DNA from: Paenibacillus piri
Lineage (GTDB): Bacteria > Bacillota > Bacilli > Paenibacillales > NBRC-103111
Length of the DNA stretch: 63,462 nucleotides
Reading direction: 5' to 3'
NCBI RefSeq assembly: GCF_004354045.1
Contig: NZ_SMRT01000026.1
Location: forward strand, 1-63,462
Position numbers and translations under genes: made by a program. The notes under the pieces were generated by a model. That model saw only the letters and a list, made by a program, of their open reading frames with translations, ran no database searches and was not told the DNA's origin. Shown here in pieces: positions 7,654-16,641 of this stretch (positions are counted from its first letter, which is position 1; each line of letters opens with the position of its first letter).

Positions 7654-9261
7654 TCAGGACTCGATCTTGCGAAATAACTCATGAAATTGCTCGCTATATT
7701 GAATTGCCTTCCACATTGCTTTCGCCTTGTTGATCGATTCGGTATATTCCTTCTCCGGAATGGAGTCGGTAACGATGCCCGCTCCCGCCTGGACATACCC
7801 TATACCATCCGCTACTAACAAGGTGCGGATAATAATATTAAATTCCATATTGCCATTATAGTCAATCCAGCCGATCGATCCGGTGTAAGGACCGCGCCTC
7901 ACCGGCTCCAGCTCTTCAATAATTTCCATCGTACGGATTTTGGGAGCGCCGGTGATCGTCCCTCCTGGGAATGCCGCCGCGATAATATCGAACGCTTGTT
8001 TGCCGTTGGCCAGCAGGCCTTCGACCTGCGATACGATATGCATGACATGGGAGTAATACTCAATGACCATAAAGTCTTTAACCCGCACCGTCCCGTATGT
8101 CGACACCCGCCCCAAATCGTTGCGCTCCAGATCAAGGAGCATAATGTGCTCGGCGCGCTCTTTCTCGTGCTGGATCAGCTCCTCGGCGAGCCGACGGTCT
8201 TCCTCCGCGGTAGCTCCGCGGGGACGCGTGCCGGCAATCGGCCGCGCGCGGACGATGCCGTTCTCCAGCTGAACCAGCAGCTCCGGCGAACCGGAAACGA
8301 GCTGAAAATCGGCAAACCGGAGCATGCCCATATAAGGCGAAGGGTTGACAAGGCGGAGCCACTCGTAGATCGCGTCGGACGACTGCTGCAGCCGCTTATG
8401 CTGCCGAACCGACAAATTCACCTGAAAAACGTCACCGGCACCGATGTACGTTTGTATCCGTTTGACCGCTTCGATATACGCCTCTTTCGGAAAATCCGCC
8501 TGAATGCCTTCAATCGCATCAACGTCAACCTGCAGTAAATCCGCGGACGTACATTGGAGCATCCGTTCCCGGCGCTCGATCATAGGAGCCCTGGCGTTCA
8601 CCTCCGCTATCCGGTCCCACTGCCGTTTCATCTGCTCCGCCGCAGCCTGAGCCCGCTTGTAGCGATGCTCCAGCTCCATTTCCAGCTCCAGCGGATCGCT
8701 CTGGTCACGCAGCTGTTCGCGCCCGCCGGCCGTACAGGCAACCGGCGTATGCACCGCGCAATAAAGCCGGCGCTCCTCGTGATCGATAACCCAGAGCTTG
8801 TCCAAGCGGACAAACGCATAATCGGGAACGGATACATCGTCCGCCGCCTTGTCGGGAAGCCGTTCGATCGTACGGACGACGTCGTAGCCCCAGAACCCGA
8901 CGCAGCCGCCGACAAATTTGGGCAGCCCGTCCACGGTAGGAGCGCGATACGGCTCCATCCACTTCCGTACGAGCTCGAGCGGCGCCCCCTCCATTTCAAC
9001 GGCATCATCAGGCCCGGCCGCCATGTCTCGAATGACAGCCCGCCGGCCTTTGCCGTGAATTTCCGACAACGGCTCCAAGCCAAGGAACGTATATTTGCCG
9101 CCTTTACCGCTTTCAAGCACAAAGGCGCCGGGAACAGCTTCCTTCCAGGCAAGCTCCCACGAAACGAGCCGGTCCGACTCCAACGGATACCACAGAACAT
9201 AGGGAAGCATCGTATACTGCCGTGACCATTGCCGCCACTGCTCATAAGAAATTAAAGTCAC
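7654..9261 (-). CDS. pabB: Aminodeoxychorismate synthase component I (PabB/TrpE family)
   Basis: Chorismate-using large subunit making aminodeoxychorismate with PabA. The C-terminal chorismate-binding domain has FQVNLSVRQH, RPIAGTRPRG, EHIMLLDLERNDLGRV, FPGGTITGAPK and GSIGWIDYNGNMEFNI. The open frame runs up to 9375, but that would start inside the cysK terminator. The GTG at 9261, 7 nt after AAGGGGG, is the best start (535 residues). The protein is longer than B. subtilis PabB by a middle segment of roughly 60 residues (about 165-225). The PIAGT motif has Ala where E. coli PabB has a catalytic Lys. Confidence 0.92.
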   Translation of the reverse strand: MTLISYEQWRQWSRQYTMLPYVLWYPLESDRLVSWELAWKEAVPGAFVLESGKGGKYTFLGLEPLSEIHGKGRRAVIRDMAAGPDDAVEMEGAPLELVRKWMEPYRAPTVDGLPKFVGGCVGFWGYDVVRTIERLPDKAADDVSVPDYAFVRLDKLWVIDHEERRLYCAVHTPVACTAGGREQLRDQSDPLELEMELEHRYKRAQAAAEQMKRQWDRIAEVNARAPMIERRERMLQCTSADLLQVDVDAIEGIQADFPKEAYIEAVKRIQTYIGAGDVFQVNLSVRQHKRLQQSSDAIYEWLRLVNPSPYMGMLRFADFQLVSGSPELLVQLENGIVRARPIAGTRPRGATAEEDRRLAEELIQHEKERAEHIMLLDLERNDLGRVSTYGTVRVKDFMVIEYYSHVMHIVSQVEGLLANGKQAFDIIAAAFPGGTITGAPKIRTMEIIEELEPVRRGPYTGSIGWIDYNGNMEFNIIIRTLLVADGIGYVQAGAGIVTDSIPEKEYTESINKAKAMWKAIQYSEQFHELFRKIES

Positions 9262-9332
9262 TGCGCTGCCCCCTTCTTTTTCTGCGACGTTCACAATAAG
9301 TTTGGACTTAGTATACTTGAAAATGCCCATGA

Positions 9333-9364
9333 AAAAAAGCCCCTCCGCAATTTGAGGGGCCGGG
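9333..9364 (-). terminator. Terminator after cysK
   Basis: On the minus strand GCCCCTC pairs with GAGGGGC across an 8-nt loop and is followed by seven T. It fixes the pabB start downstream of this point. Confidence 0.88.
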
Positions 9365-9374
9365 ATTGAGTGCA

Positions 9375-10313
9375 TTAATCTTCGAATTGGTACAAAGGTG
9401 TGCTGAGATATCTTTCGCCGTTGCTTGGCACGATGGCAACTACCCGTTTGCCCGCTCCCAGCTCCTTGGCGACTTTCAATGCGGCAAAAATGGCAGCACC
9501 GGACGAAATACCTCCAAGAATCCCCTCTTCCTTCGCTACGCGGCGGGAAGTTTCGAACGCATCCTCGTTATCTACTTGAATCACCGCATCGTAAATATTC
9601 GTGTTCAAAATATCGGGAACGAAGCCTGCGCCGATACCTTGAATCTTATGAGGGCCCGGCTTGCCTCCGGACAACACAGGCGATGCGCTCGGTTCAACAG
9701 CATAAATCTTGATGTCAGGGAAGTTCTCCTTCAACACGCTGCCTGCTCCTGTAATCGTACCGCCAGTACCGATGCCGGAAATGAAAGCATCCAGCTTGCC
9801 GTCATGAGAGTTAATCGCTTCAACGATCTCCGGACCGGTTGTTTCACGGTGAATTTTAACGTTTGCCTGGTTTTTAAATTGCTGCGGAATAAAGTAAGAA
9901 GGATTCTCGGCCTGAATTTCCTCGGCGCGTTTAATGGCGCCCTTCATGCCTTCGGCTCCCGGCGTCAATACCAATTGCGCACCATAAGCGCGAAGCAGGT
10001 TGCGGCGCTCGATACTCATCGTTTCTGGCATAACCAGAATTGCCTTGTAGCCTTTTGCTGCAGCGACCAAAGCCAGACCGATACCGGTGTTGCCGCTGGT
10101 AGGTTCCAGAATAGTATCGCCCGGCTTGATTTTGCCCTCTTTTTCGGCTTCTTCAATCATGCTGATCGCGATGCGGTCCTTAACGCTTGCACCCGGATTT
10201 TGATACTCCAACTTGACATAGATTTCTGCACTGCCTTCCGGTACAACGCGATTCAACTTCACCAGGGGTGTACCGCCGATCAAATCGGTGACGCTTTGAA
10301 CTAATTTGGCCAT
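9375..10313 (-). CDS. cysK: Cysteine synthase (O-acetylserine sulfhydrylase)
   Basis: PLP enzyme making cysteine from O-acetylserine and sulfide. The 312-residue protein has PLP lysine K45 in PGASVKDR, the SGNTG phosphate/substrate loop (73-77) and the glycine-rich GIGTGGTITG loop. AGGAGG precedes the ATG. A strong promoter and a terminator make it monocistronic, located between the yacD-like gene and pabB as in B. subtilis. Confidence 0.97.
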   Translation of the reverse strand: MAKLVQSVTDLIGGTPLVKLNRVVPEGSAEIYVKLEYQNPGASVKDRIAISMIEEAEKEGKIKPGDTILEPTSGNTGIGLALVAAAKGYKAILVMPETMSIERRNLLRAYGAQLVLTPGAEGMKGAIKRAEEIQAENPSYFIPQQFKNQANVKIHRETTGPEIVEAINSHDGKLDAFISGIGTGGTITGAGSVLKENFPDIKIYAVEPSASPVLSGGKPGPHKIQGIGAGFVPDILNTNIYDAVIQVDNEDAFETSRRVAKEEGILGGISSGAAIFAALKVAKELGAGKRVVAIVPSNGERYLSTPLYQFED

Positions 10314-10379
10314 AATGAGTTCCTCCTAATCATGTTATCCATAATATCCGAGTAAGCTGCTGGGTTTTATATACTTATT

Positions 10380-10408
10380 ATCTTATCAACCCCTATGGGG
10401 CTTGTCAA
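10380..10408 (-). promoter_or_regulatory. cysK promoter with operator-like inverted repeat
   Basis: On the minus strand TTGACA (10408-10403), 17 bp, TAAGAT (10385-10380). Inside the spacer lies CCCCATAGGGG (10390-10400), an inverted repeat well placed for a repressor. CymR controls cysK in B. subtilis, but I could not match a CymR box here, so the binding protein is unknown. Confidence 0.82.
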
Positions 10409-10420
10409 TATGAATTTACC

Positions 10421-11353
10421 TTAATAAGTGATACGAACGTCCCATTTTTCACGGATTGCTTTAATAACTTCCTTTAAAGGCGGCGCTTCGCGCAAAGCCA
10501 TTTCCTTACGGACCGCTTCTATGATCTGGTCCTTGGCGACCTGGGGATCTTCCTTACGGTCTTTAAGCCTAATCACATACAATTGGTTATTCAGCTCAAT
10601 CGGCTTGCTGACCTCGCCGGGCTTCAGCTGTGAAGCGGCCTTCAGCAACGGCGCGGCAACGAACGGGTCGTCTTCGTCCACCCAACCCAGATCTCCCCCA
10701 TTGTTGCGTGTCGTATCATCGAGCGAGCGTTCCTTGGCCACCTGCGCGAAATCGATGCCTTTCGCAAGATCGGCAGCGACTTTGTTCGCCTGTTCCTTGT
10801 TTCCGACGACGATCTGTTGAAGGCGAAGCTGCCGGGACGTCTTAAATTCCTCGGGATGCGACTTTATGTAGGCATCAACCTGCTCGTTGGAAATTGCGAT
10901 ATGTTGAATCGCCAGCTTTTCCAGCAGCAGCTTGTCGAATACATCTGCTCGTAAAGCGTCTTTCGTCAACCCAAGCTGATCTTTCATGGATTCATAAAAC
11001 TGATCTTCACTATCGTAGCCCTGCTGCATACGTTTGAGTTCCTTTTGAACTTCGCCTTCATCCACATTGATGCCTAGTGCTTTTCCTTCCATTCGAATAA
11101 CTTCATGATCCACCATTTGATTCAACAATTCCCGGCCATGCCTTTGCAGCAGCTGCTGCTCCAAATCCATGCTGGTTATAGTTTTCTCTCCGATTGTTGC
11201 GACAATACGTGCTGATTGACTCTGGTTCGTTTGGCCCGGCTTCATGTCGATATTGGGTTCGGTAAAGGTATCGGCAAACAATACGAAGGAAAGGATGATA
11301 ACAGCAAACAGCAAAACCGCATTGACTCCCCACAATACTTTAACGTTTCGCAT
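10421..11353 (-). CDS. Membrane-anchored parvulin-type peptidyl-prolyl isomerase (YacD-like)
   Basis: The 310-residue protein has an uncleaved-looking N-terminal membrane anchor (about residues 8-27), a SurA-like N-terminal chaperone region (about 50-160) and a PpiC/parvulin domain (about 165-265; RQLRLQQIVV, NNGGDLGWV, PGEVSKPIEL, YVIRLKDRK). It probably assists folding of exported proteins at the outer membrane face. It follows hslO and precedes cysK, the yacD position of B. subtilis. A second, lipoprotein foldase is encoded at 34.4 kb. Confidence 0.88.
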   Translation of the reverse strand: MRNVKVLWGVNAVLLFAVIILSFVLFADTFTEPNIDMKPGQTNQSQSARIVATIGEKTITSMDLEQQLLQRHGRELLNQMVDHEVIRMEGKALGINVDEGEVQKELKRMQQGYDSEDQFYESMKDQLGLTKDALRADVFDKLLLEKLAIQHIAISNEQVDAYIKSHPEEFKTSRQLRLQQIVVGNKEQANKVAADLAKGIDFAQVAKERSLDDTTRNNGGDLGWVDEDDPFVAAPLLKAASQLKPGEVSKPIELNNQLYVIRLKDRKEDPQVAKDQIIEAVRKEMALREAPPLKEVIKAIREKWDVRITY

Positions 11354-11412
11354 TCCTGATCCCCTCGTATGGTCACTCTCGCGCTTCCCATATTGATTTC
11401 CTAATATCCGGA

Positions 11413-12282
11413 TTACAATTGCTGCAATATAGCAGTCAGATCCTCTTTATCGAACAGGAACGTTTCATTGCAAAAATGGCACACCACTTCCGCCTTCCCG
11501 TCTTCTTCCATCAGTTGCTCGATTTCCACGCGTCCCAGAGAGATTAGCGTCTGTTCCACCCGCTCCCTGGAGCATTTGCACTTGAATACCACATCCGACT
11601 CTCCCAGTACCTGGACGTCAGGCACCAACCTATGTAAAATAGTTTCCAGCTCAAGCCCTTGCTCCAGCATCGCTGTAATCGGCCCGACCCGCGACAGCTG
11701 AAGCTCGATTAACGAAATTTCATCGTCCGTTAGGCCAGGCAGCAGCTGGATAATAAAGCCTCCCGCTGCCGTTACGGAATAATCGACACCGACCAGCACG
11801 CCCAAGGCAACGGCGGAAGGAGTTTGCTCGGATTTGGCAAAATAATACGTAAAATCTTCGGCCAACTCACCGGAAATAATCGGAATGCTGCCGCGGTACG
11901 GCTCCTTTAGCCCCAAATCCTTAATAATATTCAAAAAGCCTTCCGTACCGACGGCGCCCGCGACATCCAGTTTGCCTGCCTCGTTCAACGGCAAATCGAC
12001 CTGCGGGTTGTCGACATATCCCCGCACCTCTCCGCTGGCGTTGGCATCTACGACGATCTGGCCGATCGGACCGCCTCCCTTTACAAGGAGTGTAAGCTTT
12101 TCTTCTCCCTTCAGCATGGCGCCCATCATTAGGCCTGCCGCAACGGTTCTCCCCAGCGCGGCGGTCGCTGTAGGCGTCGTTCCATGACGCCTGCTGAGTT
12201 CATCCACAATACCGGTAGCCCGGACGGCAAAAGCTCTTACCTTGCCTTCCATGGCGGTCGCTCTAATTAAATAATCACGCAT
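11413..12282 (-). CDS. hslO: Redox-regulated chaperone Hsp33
   Basis: Holdase chaperone activated by oxidation. The 289-residue protein keeps the four zinc-binding cysteines that form the redox switch: C235-x-C237 and C268-x2-C271. AAAGGG precedes the ATG. It sits between coaX and the yacD-like gene, the same order as B. subtilis yacB-yacC-yacD. Confidence 0.96.
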   Translation of the reverse strand: MRDYLIRATAMEGKVRAFAVRATGIVDELSRRHGTTPTATAALGRTVAAGLMMGAMLKGEEKLTLLVKGGGPIGQIVVDANASGEVRGYVDNPQVDLPLNEAGKLDVAGAVGTEGFLNIIKDLGLKEPYRGSIPIISGELAEDFTYYFAKSEQTPSAVALGVLVGVDYSVTAAGGFIIQLLPGLTDDEISLIELQLSRVGPITAMLEQGLELETILHRLVPDVQVLGESDVVFKCKCSRERVEQTLISLGRVEIEQLMEEDGKAEVVCHFCNETFLFDKEDLTAILQQL

Positions 12283-12330
12283 CGGTGTACCCTTTCATCT
12301 TCAGCTGTTATTGGACAAGTCGTGCCCGCC

Positions 12331-13095
12331 CTATTGATTTCGTTCGTAAATGATTTGCAGCCCTTGCAAGGTCAGCAGTTGGTTCACACATTGAATCGTC
12401 CGCGATTCGTTCGCGATCAGCTCCGCCAAACCGCCGGTCGCAACGACCTTCGGCTTAACGCCGAACTCATCGCAGATACGGTTGACAATGCCGTCCACCT
12501 GTCCCGCATAGCCGTAAATTATCCCCGCTTGCATGGAGGATACGGGATTGCGGCCGATCACGCTTTTCGGCTTCGTCAGCTCGATGCGCGGCAGCTTGGC
12601 CGCACGCTGATATAACGCCTCTGTAGATATGGCGATGCCGGGAGCAATCGCCCCTCCGAGATATTGTCCCGCTTCATCTATGTAGTCAAAGGTAGTTGCC
12701 GTGCCGAAATCGACAATAATGCAAGGCGAACCGTACTGCTCGATAGCCGCCACGGCATTGACGATCCTGTCCGCACCGACTTCGCGCGGGTTCTCATACC
12801 GGATGTTCAAGCCCGTTTTCATCCCTGGACCTACGACCAAAGGCGCCTTCTTCAAATATTTTAAACATAATTGCTCCAATACAAACATTAAAGGAGGCAC
12901 TACCGAGGAAATAATGACGCCTTCGACCTGATCCATCGACAGGCCGGCATGCCGAAACAAGTTGTAAATGGTCATCCCGTATTCATCGGCCGTAGCCGAG
13001 CGATTCGTGCTTAACCGCCAATGATGCAGCAGCTGCTTGTCGTTGTAGATGCCTAATACGATATTGGTATTGCCCACATCTACGACTAGAATCAC
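12331..13095 (-). CDS. coaX: Type III pantothenate kinase
   Basis: First step of coenzyme A synthesis, phosphorylating pantothenate. The 254-residue ASKHA-fold protein has the N-terminal phosphate loop DVGNTN (6-11) and the DFGTATTFD motif, plus GGAIAPGI. The GTG start overlaps the nadC stop as GTGA and is preceded by AAGGGGGG, so translation is likely coupled to nadC. Confidence 0.95.
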   Translation of the reverse strand: MILVVDVGNTNIVLGIYNDKQLLHHWRLSTNRSATADEYGMTIYNLFRHAGLSMDQVEGVIISSVVPPLMFVLEQLCLKYLKKAPLVVGPGMKTGLNIRYENPREVGADRIVNAVAAIEQYGSPCIIVDFGTATTFDYIDEAGQYLGGAIAPGIAISTEALYQRAAKLPRIELTKPKSVIGRNPVSSMQAGIIYGYAGQVDGIVNRICDEFGVKPKVVATGGLAELIANESRTIQCVNQLLTLQGLQIIYERNQ

Positions 13096-13961
13096 GGCTG
13101 TCCCCCCTTTTGTTCGTTCAGATCGAGACTGATATCAAGTGCCTGAACGGAATAGGTAAGCCGGCCGACGGAAATGACATCGACGCCGGTTTGCGCGATT
13201 TCATGTATCGTCTCCAAAGTAACGGAGCCGGACGCTTCTACCACAATATGCGGCGCTTGCGATTTCATGCGCTCGACCGCCTCGCGCATCTGCGCAGGCG
13301 TCATATTGTCCAGCATGATGATATCGGGCTGTGCCGACAGCGCCAACTCCAGCTGCTCCATCGTTTCGACTTCGACCTCGATCTTCATTGAATGCGGTAT
13401 TTGCGCGCGCGCCGCCTGAATCGCCTGCACAATGCCGCCCGAGCCCTTGATATGGTTGTCCTTGATCATGACGGCGTCATACAGGCCGAACCTGTGATTA
13501 TGCCCGCCTCCGACGCGGACCGCGTACTTCTCCAGCAGCCGGTGTCCCGGCGTCGTTTTGCGCGTATCGACCAGACGGACCGGCAGGCCTTGCAGCGCAT
13601 CGACGTACTGCCTGGTCCGGGTGGCGATTCCGGACATCCGCTGCATCAGATTCAAGGCCAGCCGCTCCCCGAGCAGAATGCTGCGCGTGCCGCCCGACAC
13701 CTCCGCAAGGATTGTACCCTTGCTGACTGCCTGTCCTTCCCGCACCTTGGCGACAAATTTCAGCTGCGGATCGACTAGCGCGAAAACCGCCTCGGCGATA
13801 GAAATACCCGCGATGATTCCTTGATCCTTCACATGAATAATTCCGACGGAGCGGTTATCCTTCGGAATAGTCGTCATGGTCGTGATATCCCCCATGCCGA
13901 TATCTTCCTCCAGCCACGTTCGAAGGCTCTTATTTACTATATCCATCTGCAGCTCATACAT
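13092..13961 (-). CDS. nadC: Quinolinate phosphoribosyltransferase (nicotinate-nucleotide pyrophosphorylase)
   Basis: Third step of de novo NAD synthesis: quinolinate plus PRPP to nicotinate mononucleotide. The 289-residue protein has EEDIGMGDITT, LVDTRKTTPGHR with the active-site lysine, GGGHNHRFGLYDAVMIKDNH, and the C-terminal SVGRLTYSV. The ATG at 13961 lies 8 nt after GGAGGG; a TTG just upstream is less likely. It overlaps the end of nadB. Confidence 0.96.
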   Translation of the reverse strand: MYELQMDIVNKSLRTWLEEDIGMGDITTMTTIPKDNRSVGIIHVKDQGIIAGISIAEAVFALVDPQLKFVAKVREGQAVSKGTILAEVSGGTRSILLGERLALNLMQRMSGIATRTRQYVDALQGLPVRLVDTRKTTPGHRLLEKYAVRVGGGHNHRFGLYDAVMIKDNHIKGSGGIVQAIQAARAQIPHSMKIEVEVETMEQLELALSAQPDIIMLDNMTPAQMREAVERMKSQAPHIVVEASGSVTLETIHEIAQTGVDVISVGRLTYSVQALDISLDLNEQKGGQP

Positions 13962-15561
13962 CAAAATGTCCCTCCGTAATGCCCAGCTCCCGGCTGAAAA
14001 CGGTATGTTTCTTCCATATATCGCGGCTTTCCGGGAAGTCCTCCCGATAGTGTCCCCCGCGGCTTTCTTCCCTAATCAACGCGGCCTGTGTCGTCAGCAG
14101 CGCGCAGGTGAGCAGGTTCGCAAACTCGTAATCCTCCCGCTTCGTCAATGACGCTTCGAAGATCGGCAGCTGCCGGCTCAGCTCGTCATAGCCTTTCTGC
14201 AAGCCTTTCGCCGTGCGTTTCAGTCCGACGTAGCGCAGCATTATTTTTTGCAGCTTCAGCTTCTTCTCGACAATCGGCTGCCTGGCAGGCTCGGTTTTAT
14301 GCCGGTGCTCCACTTTAAAATGAAGCCGCTCCATCGGCGGCAGCTGTTGAATGCGCTCGATGATGCGTCGGCCGAATACGATCGCCTCCGACAAGGAATT
14401 GCTGGCCAGACGGTTCGCCCCATGCACGCCTGTCGACGATACTTCCCCGCACGCAAACAACCGGCGTACTTCCGTCTCCCCGTACAGATCCGTCTTCACC
14501 CCGCCCATCATGTAATGGGCGGCAGGGGCGACCGGAATCCAGTCGGAGGACAGGTCGAGCCCGTAGCTCAAACAAAATTCATAGATCGTAGGAAACCGGT
14601 GCTTCACCGTTTCTTCCGATTCATGCGTAAAGTCAAGATAGACGAACGTAGACTTCGTCTGCTCCATTTCGTCGACGATCGCCCGGGCCACAATATCGCG
14701 CGGCGCCAGCTCGAGCTGATGGTGATACCTCTCCATGAACCGCTCGCCCTTGATATTGCGCAAAATCGCGCCTTCCCCGCGCACCGCCTCGGATACAAGA
14801 AATCGCGGCGCACCCGGATAACATAGCGCGGTCGGATGGAATTGGACGAATTCCACGTCCTGAATCAGGGCGCCCGCCCGGTAAGCGATCGCAATGCCGT
14901 CCGCTGTCGCGATGTCCGGATTTGTCGTGTAGCGGTACAACTGGCCTGCGCCGCCCGTGCACAATATGGTGGCGTTTGCTTTCACAATCACCTTCTGCCC
15001 GTCCGGCTTTTGGATTAGCGCACCCGCGCATTCCCCGTCCTCCGTAATCAGATCAATAACAAAATGATCATCCCAAACTTCAATGTTCGGGTTTTGCTTC
15101 GTTTTCTCCGACAAAGCCCGAACAATCTCCGCTCCGGTCGCATCCCCATGCGCATGCAAAATTCGCCGCTGGCTGTGAGCCCCTTCCTTGGTCAATGCAA
15201 ATACGCCGTTCTCCAAATCGAATTGGGTTCCCATCCGGATCAAATCGTTGACGCCGGCCGGACCTTCGTGCACCAATACGTCGACGGCCGCCGGCAGACA
15301 TAATCCCGCTCCGGCTATAAGCGTATCCTGCCGATGGTAATCGGGCGAGTCCTCGTCCGAAATGACCGCGGCAATGCCGCCTTGGGCGTACCGGGTGTTG
15401 CTGTCCAGCAGCGACTTCTTCGTCACCATCAGCACTTTATACTGCTCGCTGGCTTTTAATGCCGTAAAAAGACCGGCGATTCCAGCGCCGATCACCATAA
15501 CCTCCGTATGTACCTGCGGTAATTCATTAAGATCAACATCAACTAAATAACGCGGAATCAC
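13954..15561 (-). CDS. nadB: L-aspartate oxidase
   Basis: FAD enzyme oxidising aspartate to iminoaspartate, the first NAD-pathway step. The 535-residue protein has the dinucleotide-binding VIGAGIAGLFTALKA, the TRYAQGGIAA segment and HARTGEGA-like elements ending in the GxxHGANRLASNSLSE motif (STGVHGANRLASNSL). The GTG start follows AGGAGGTG. The run nadA-nadB-nadC reads as one operon here, whereas B. subtilis keeps these genes elsewhere. Confidence 0.96.
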   Translation of the reverse strand: MIPRYLVDVDLNELPQVHTEVMVIGAGIAGLFTALKASEQYKVLMVTKKSLLDSNTRYAQGGIAAVISDEDSPDYHRQDTLIAGAGLCLPAAVDVLVHEGPAGVNDLIRMGTQFDLENGVFALTKEGAHSQRRILHAHGDATGAEIVRALSEKTKQNPNIEVWDDHFVIDLITEDGECAGALIQKPDGQKVIVKANATILCTGGAGQLYRYTTNPDIATADGIAIAYRAGALIQDVEFVQFHPTALCYPGAPRFLVSEAVRGEGAILRNIKGERFMERYHHQLELAPRDIVARAIVDEMEQTKSTFVYLDFTHESEETVKHRFPTIYEFCLSYGLDLSSDWIPVAPAAHYMMGGVKTDLYGETEVRRLFACGEVSSTGVHGANRLASNSLSEAIVFGRRIIERIQQLPPMERLHFKVEHRHKTEPARQPIVEKKLKLQKIMLRYVGLKRTAKGLQKGYDELSRQLPIFEASLTKREDYEFANLLTCALLTTQAALIREESRGGHYREDFPESRDIWKKHTVFSRELGITEGHFDV

Positions 15562-15589
15562 GGCTATTCACCTCCTCTTACAAGAGAGT

Positions 15590-15620
15590 AGCGCATGCTA
15601 CTTCACTTGTAGCATGCGCT
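15590..15620 (-). repeat. Perfect 11-bp inverted repeat across the nadA stop codon
   Basis: AGCGCATGCTA (15590-15600) and TAGCATGCGCT (15610-15620) form an 11-bp stem with a 9-nt loop. One arm contains the nadA stop codon. No T run follows on either strand, so it does not look like an ordinary terminator. It could stabilise the mRNA end or modulate nadB expression. Confidence 0.75.
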
Positions 15621-16536
15621 CCAGGGATGCTCTGGCTTGATCAGCAACTTGCTGCGGCACATAGATTTGCGGCTGCATCGTTTCGAGACAACGTACAACC
15701 TTTTTCAAGTTGTTGACTTTCATATTCGGGCAAACCAAATATTTAGTTGCGAAATGGAACGTTTTATCCGGACTGTCCATCCGCAGCTGGAATCCGGTTC
15801 CGTCCTCCGTACCCACGATAAACTCCTGATGTTCGGATTCTTTGCAATATTTGATAATCGCCGTCGTGCTGCCTACGAAATCGCCAAGCTTGACGACTTC
15901 GGGACGGCATTCCGGATGGACGACGAATTGAGCGTTTGGATACTGGGCTTTCATCTCTTCAACATCTTTGACGGTCAGCATGTCGTGAGTGTTGCAGTAG
16001 CCTTCCCAAATAATCACTTTTTTGTCCGTGAATTTGGATACGTAATCGCCGAGGTTTTTATCCGGCACCCAAATGATTTCATCGGAATCGACCGATTCGA
16101 TGACTTTAATCGCGTTGGCGGACGTACAGCAAATATCCGTCTCCGATTTCACATCGGCCGATGTATTAATATAAGCAACCACCTTCGCATTCGGATGCTG
16201 TTTTTTTAAAGCGCGCAGCCCTTCCACATTTACCATGTCGGCCATCGGACAGCCGGCGCGTTCGTCCGGTATGAGCACCGTCTTGTTCGGAGCCAAAATT
16301 TTAGCGCTTTCACCCATAAAATGCACGCCGCAAAACACGATTACGTCCGCATCGGTGGATGCCGCTTTTTGCGCCAACAAAAAGGAATCGCCGCGAAAAT
16401 CAGCAACCTCCTGTATTTCGTCACGCTGGTAATAATGAGCAAGAATAATGGCATTGCGTTCTTTCTTCAATTGAGCGATTCGTTCCTTCAGCTCGCGCTT
16501 CTGTTCCTCTTTGCGCTCTAAGGCTAAAGCTTCCAT
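15598..16536 (-). CDS. nadA: Quinolinate synthase
   Basis: [4Fe-4S] enzyme condensing iminoaspartate with dihydroxyacetone phosphate to quinolinate. Recognisable segments are ILAHYYQRDEIQEVADFRGDS, the FCGVHFMGESAKIL substrate loop and cysteines in AGCPMAD, HPECRPEV and YLVCPNMK. Two starts are possible: GTG at 16542 (4 nt after AAAGGA) and ATG at 16536 (10 nt after). I prefer the ATG, giving 312 residues. It is the first gene of the NAD operon. Confidence 0.95.
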   Translation of the reverse strand: MEALALERKEEQKRELKERIAQLKKERNAIILAHYYQRDEIQEVADFRGDSFLLAQKAASTDADVIVFCGVHFMGESAKILAPNKTVLIPDERAGCPMADMVNVEGLRALKKQHPNAKVVAYINTSADVKSETDICCTSANAIKVIESVDSDEIIWVPDKNLGDYVSKFTDKKVIIWEGYCNTHDMLTVKDVEEMKAQYPNAQFVVHPECRPEVVKLGDFVGSTTAIIKYCKESEHQEFIVGTEDGTGFQLRMDSPDKTFHFATKYLVCPNMKVNNLKKVVRCLETMQPQIYVPQQVADQARASLERMLQVK

Positions 16537-16612
16537 CCCCACACCGTCCTTTCGTCCTGTACCCCTTTATAGTTCGTGAAAATGTTCACATAATGTTTAA
16601 AGATTTACACCT

Positions 16613-16641
16613 AATTTACACAACATCGGAGGTGGTGTCAA
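16613..16641 (-). promoter_or_regulatory. nadA promoter with operator-like repeats
   Basis: On the minus strand TTGACA (16641-16636), 17 bp, TAAATT (16618-16613). Directly over and behind the -10 are two copies of GTGTAAAT spaced 11 bp apart, and further on ATGTGAACAT, a short palindrome. These could bind the niacin-responsive repressor (NadR/NiaR), which controls de novo NAD genes in Bacillus. That link is inference. Confidence 0.7.

Noticed and set aside
9262..9375. Upstream extension of the pabB frame
   Set aside because: It would begin at the cysK stop and cross the cysK terminator, and it has no ribosome site.
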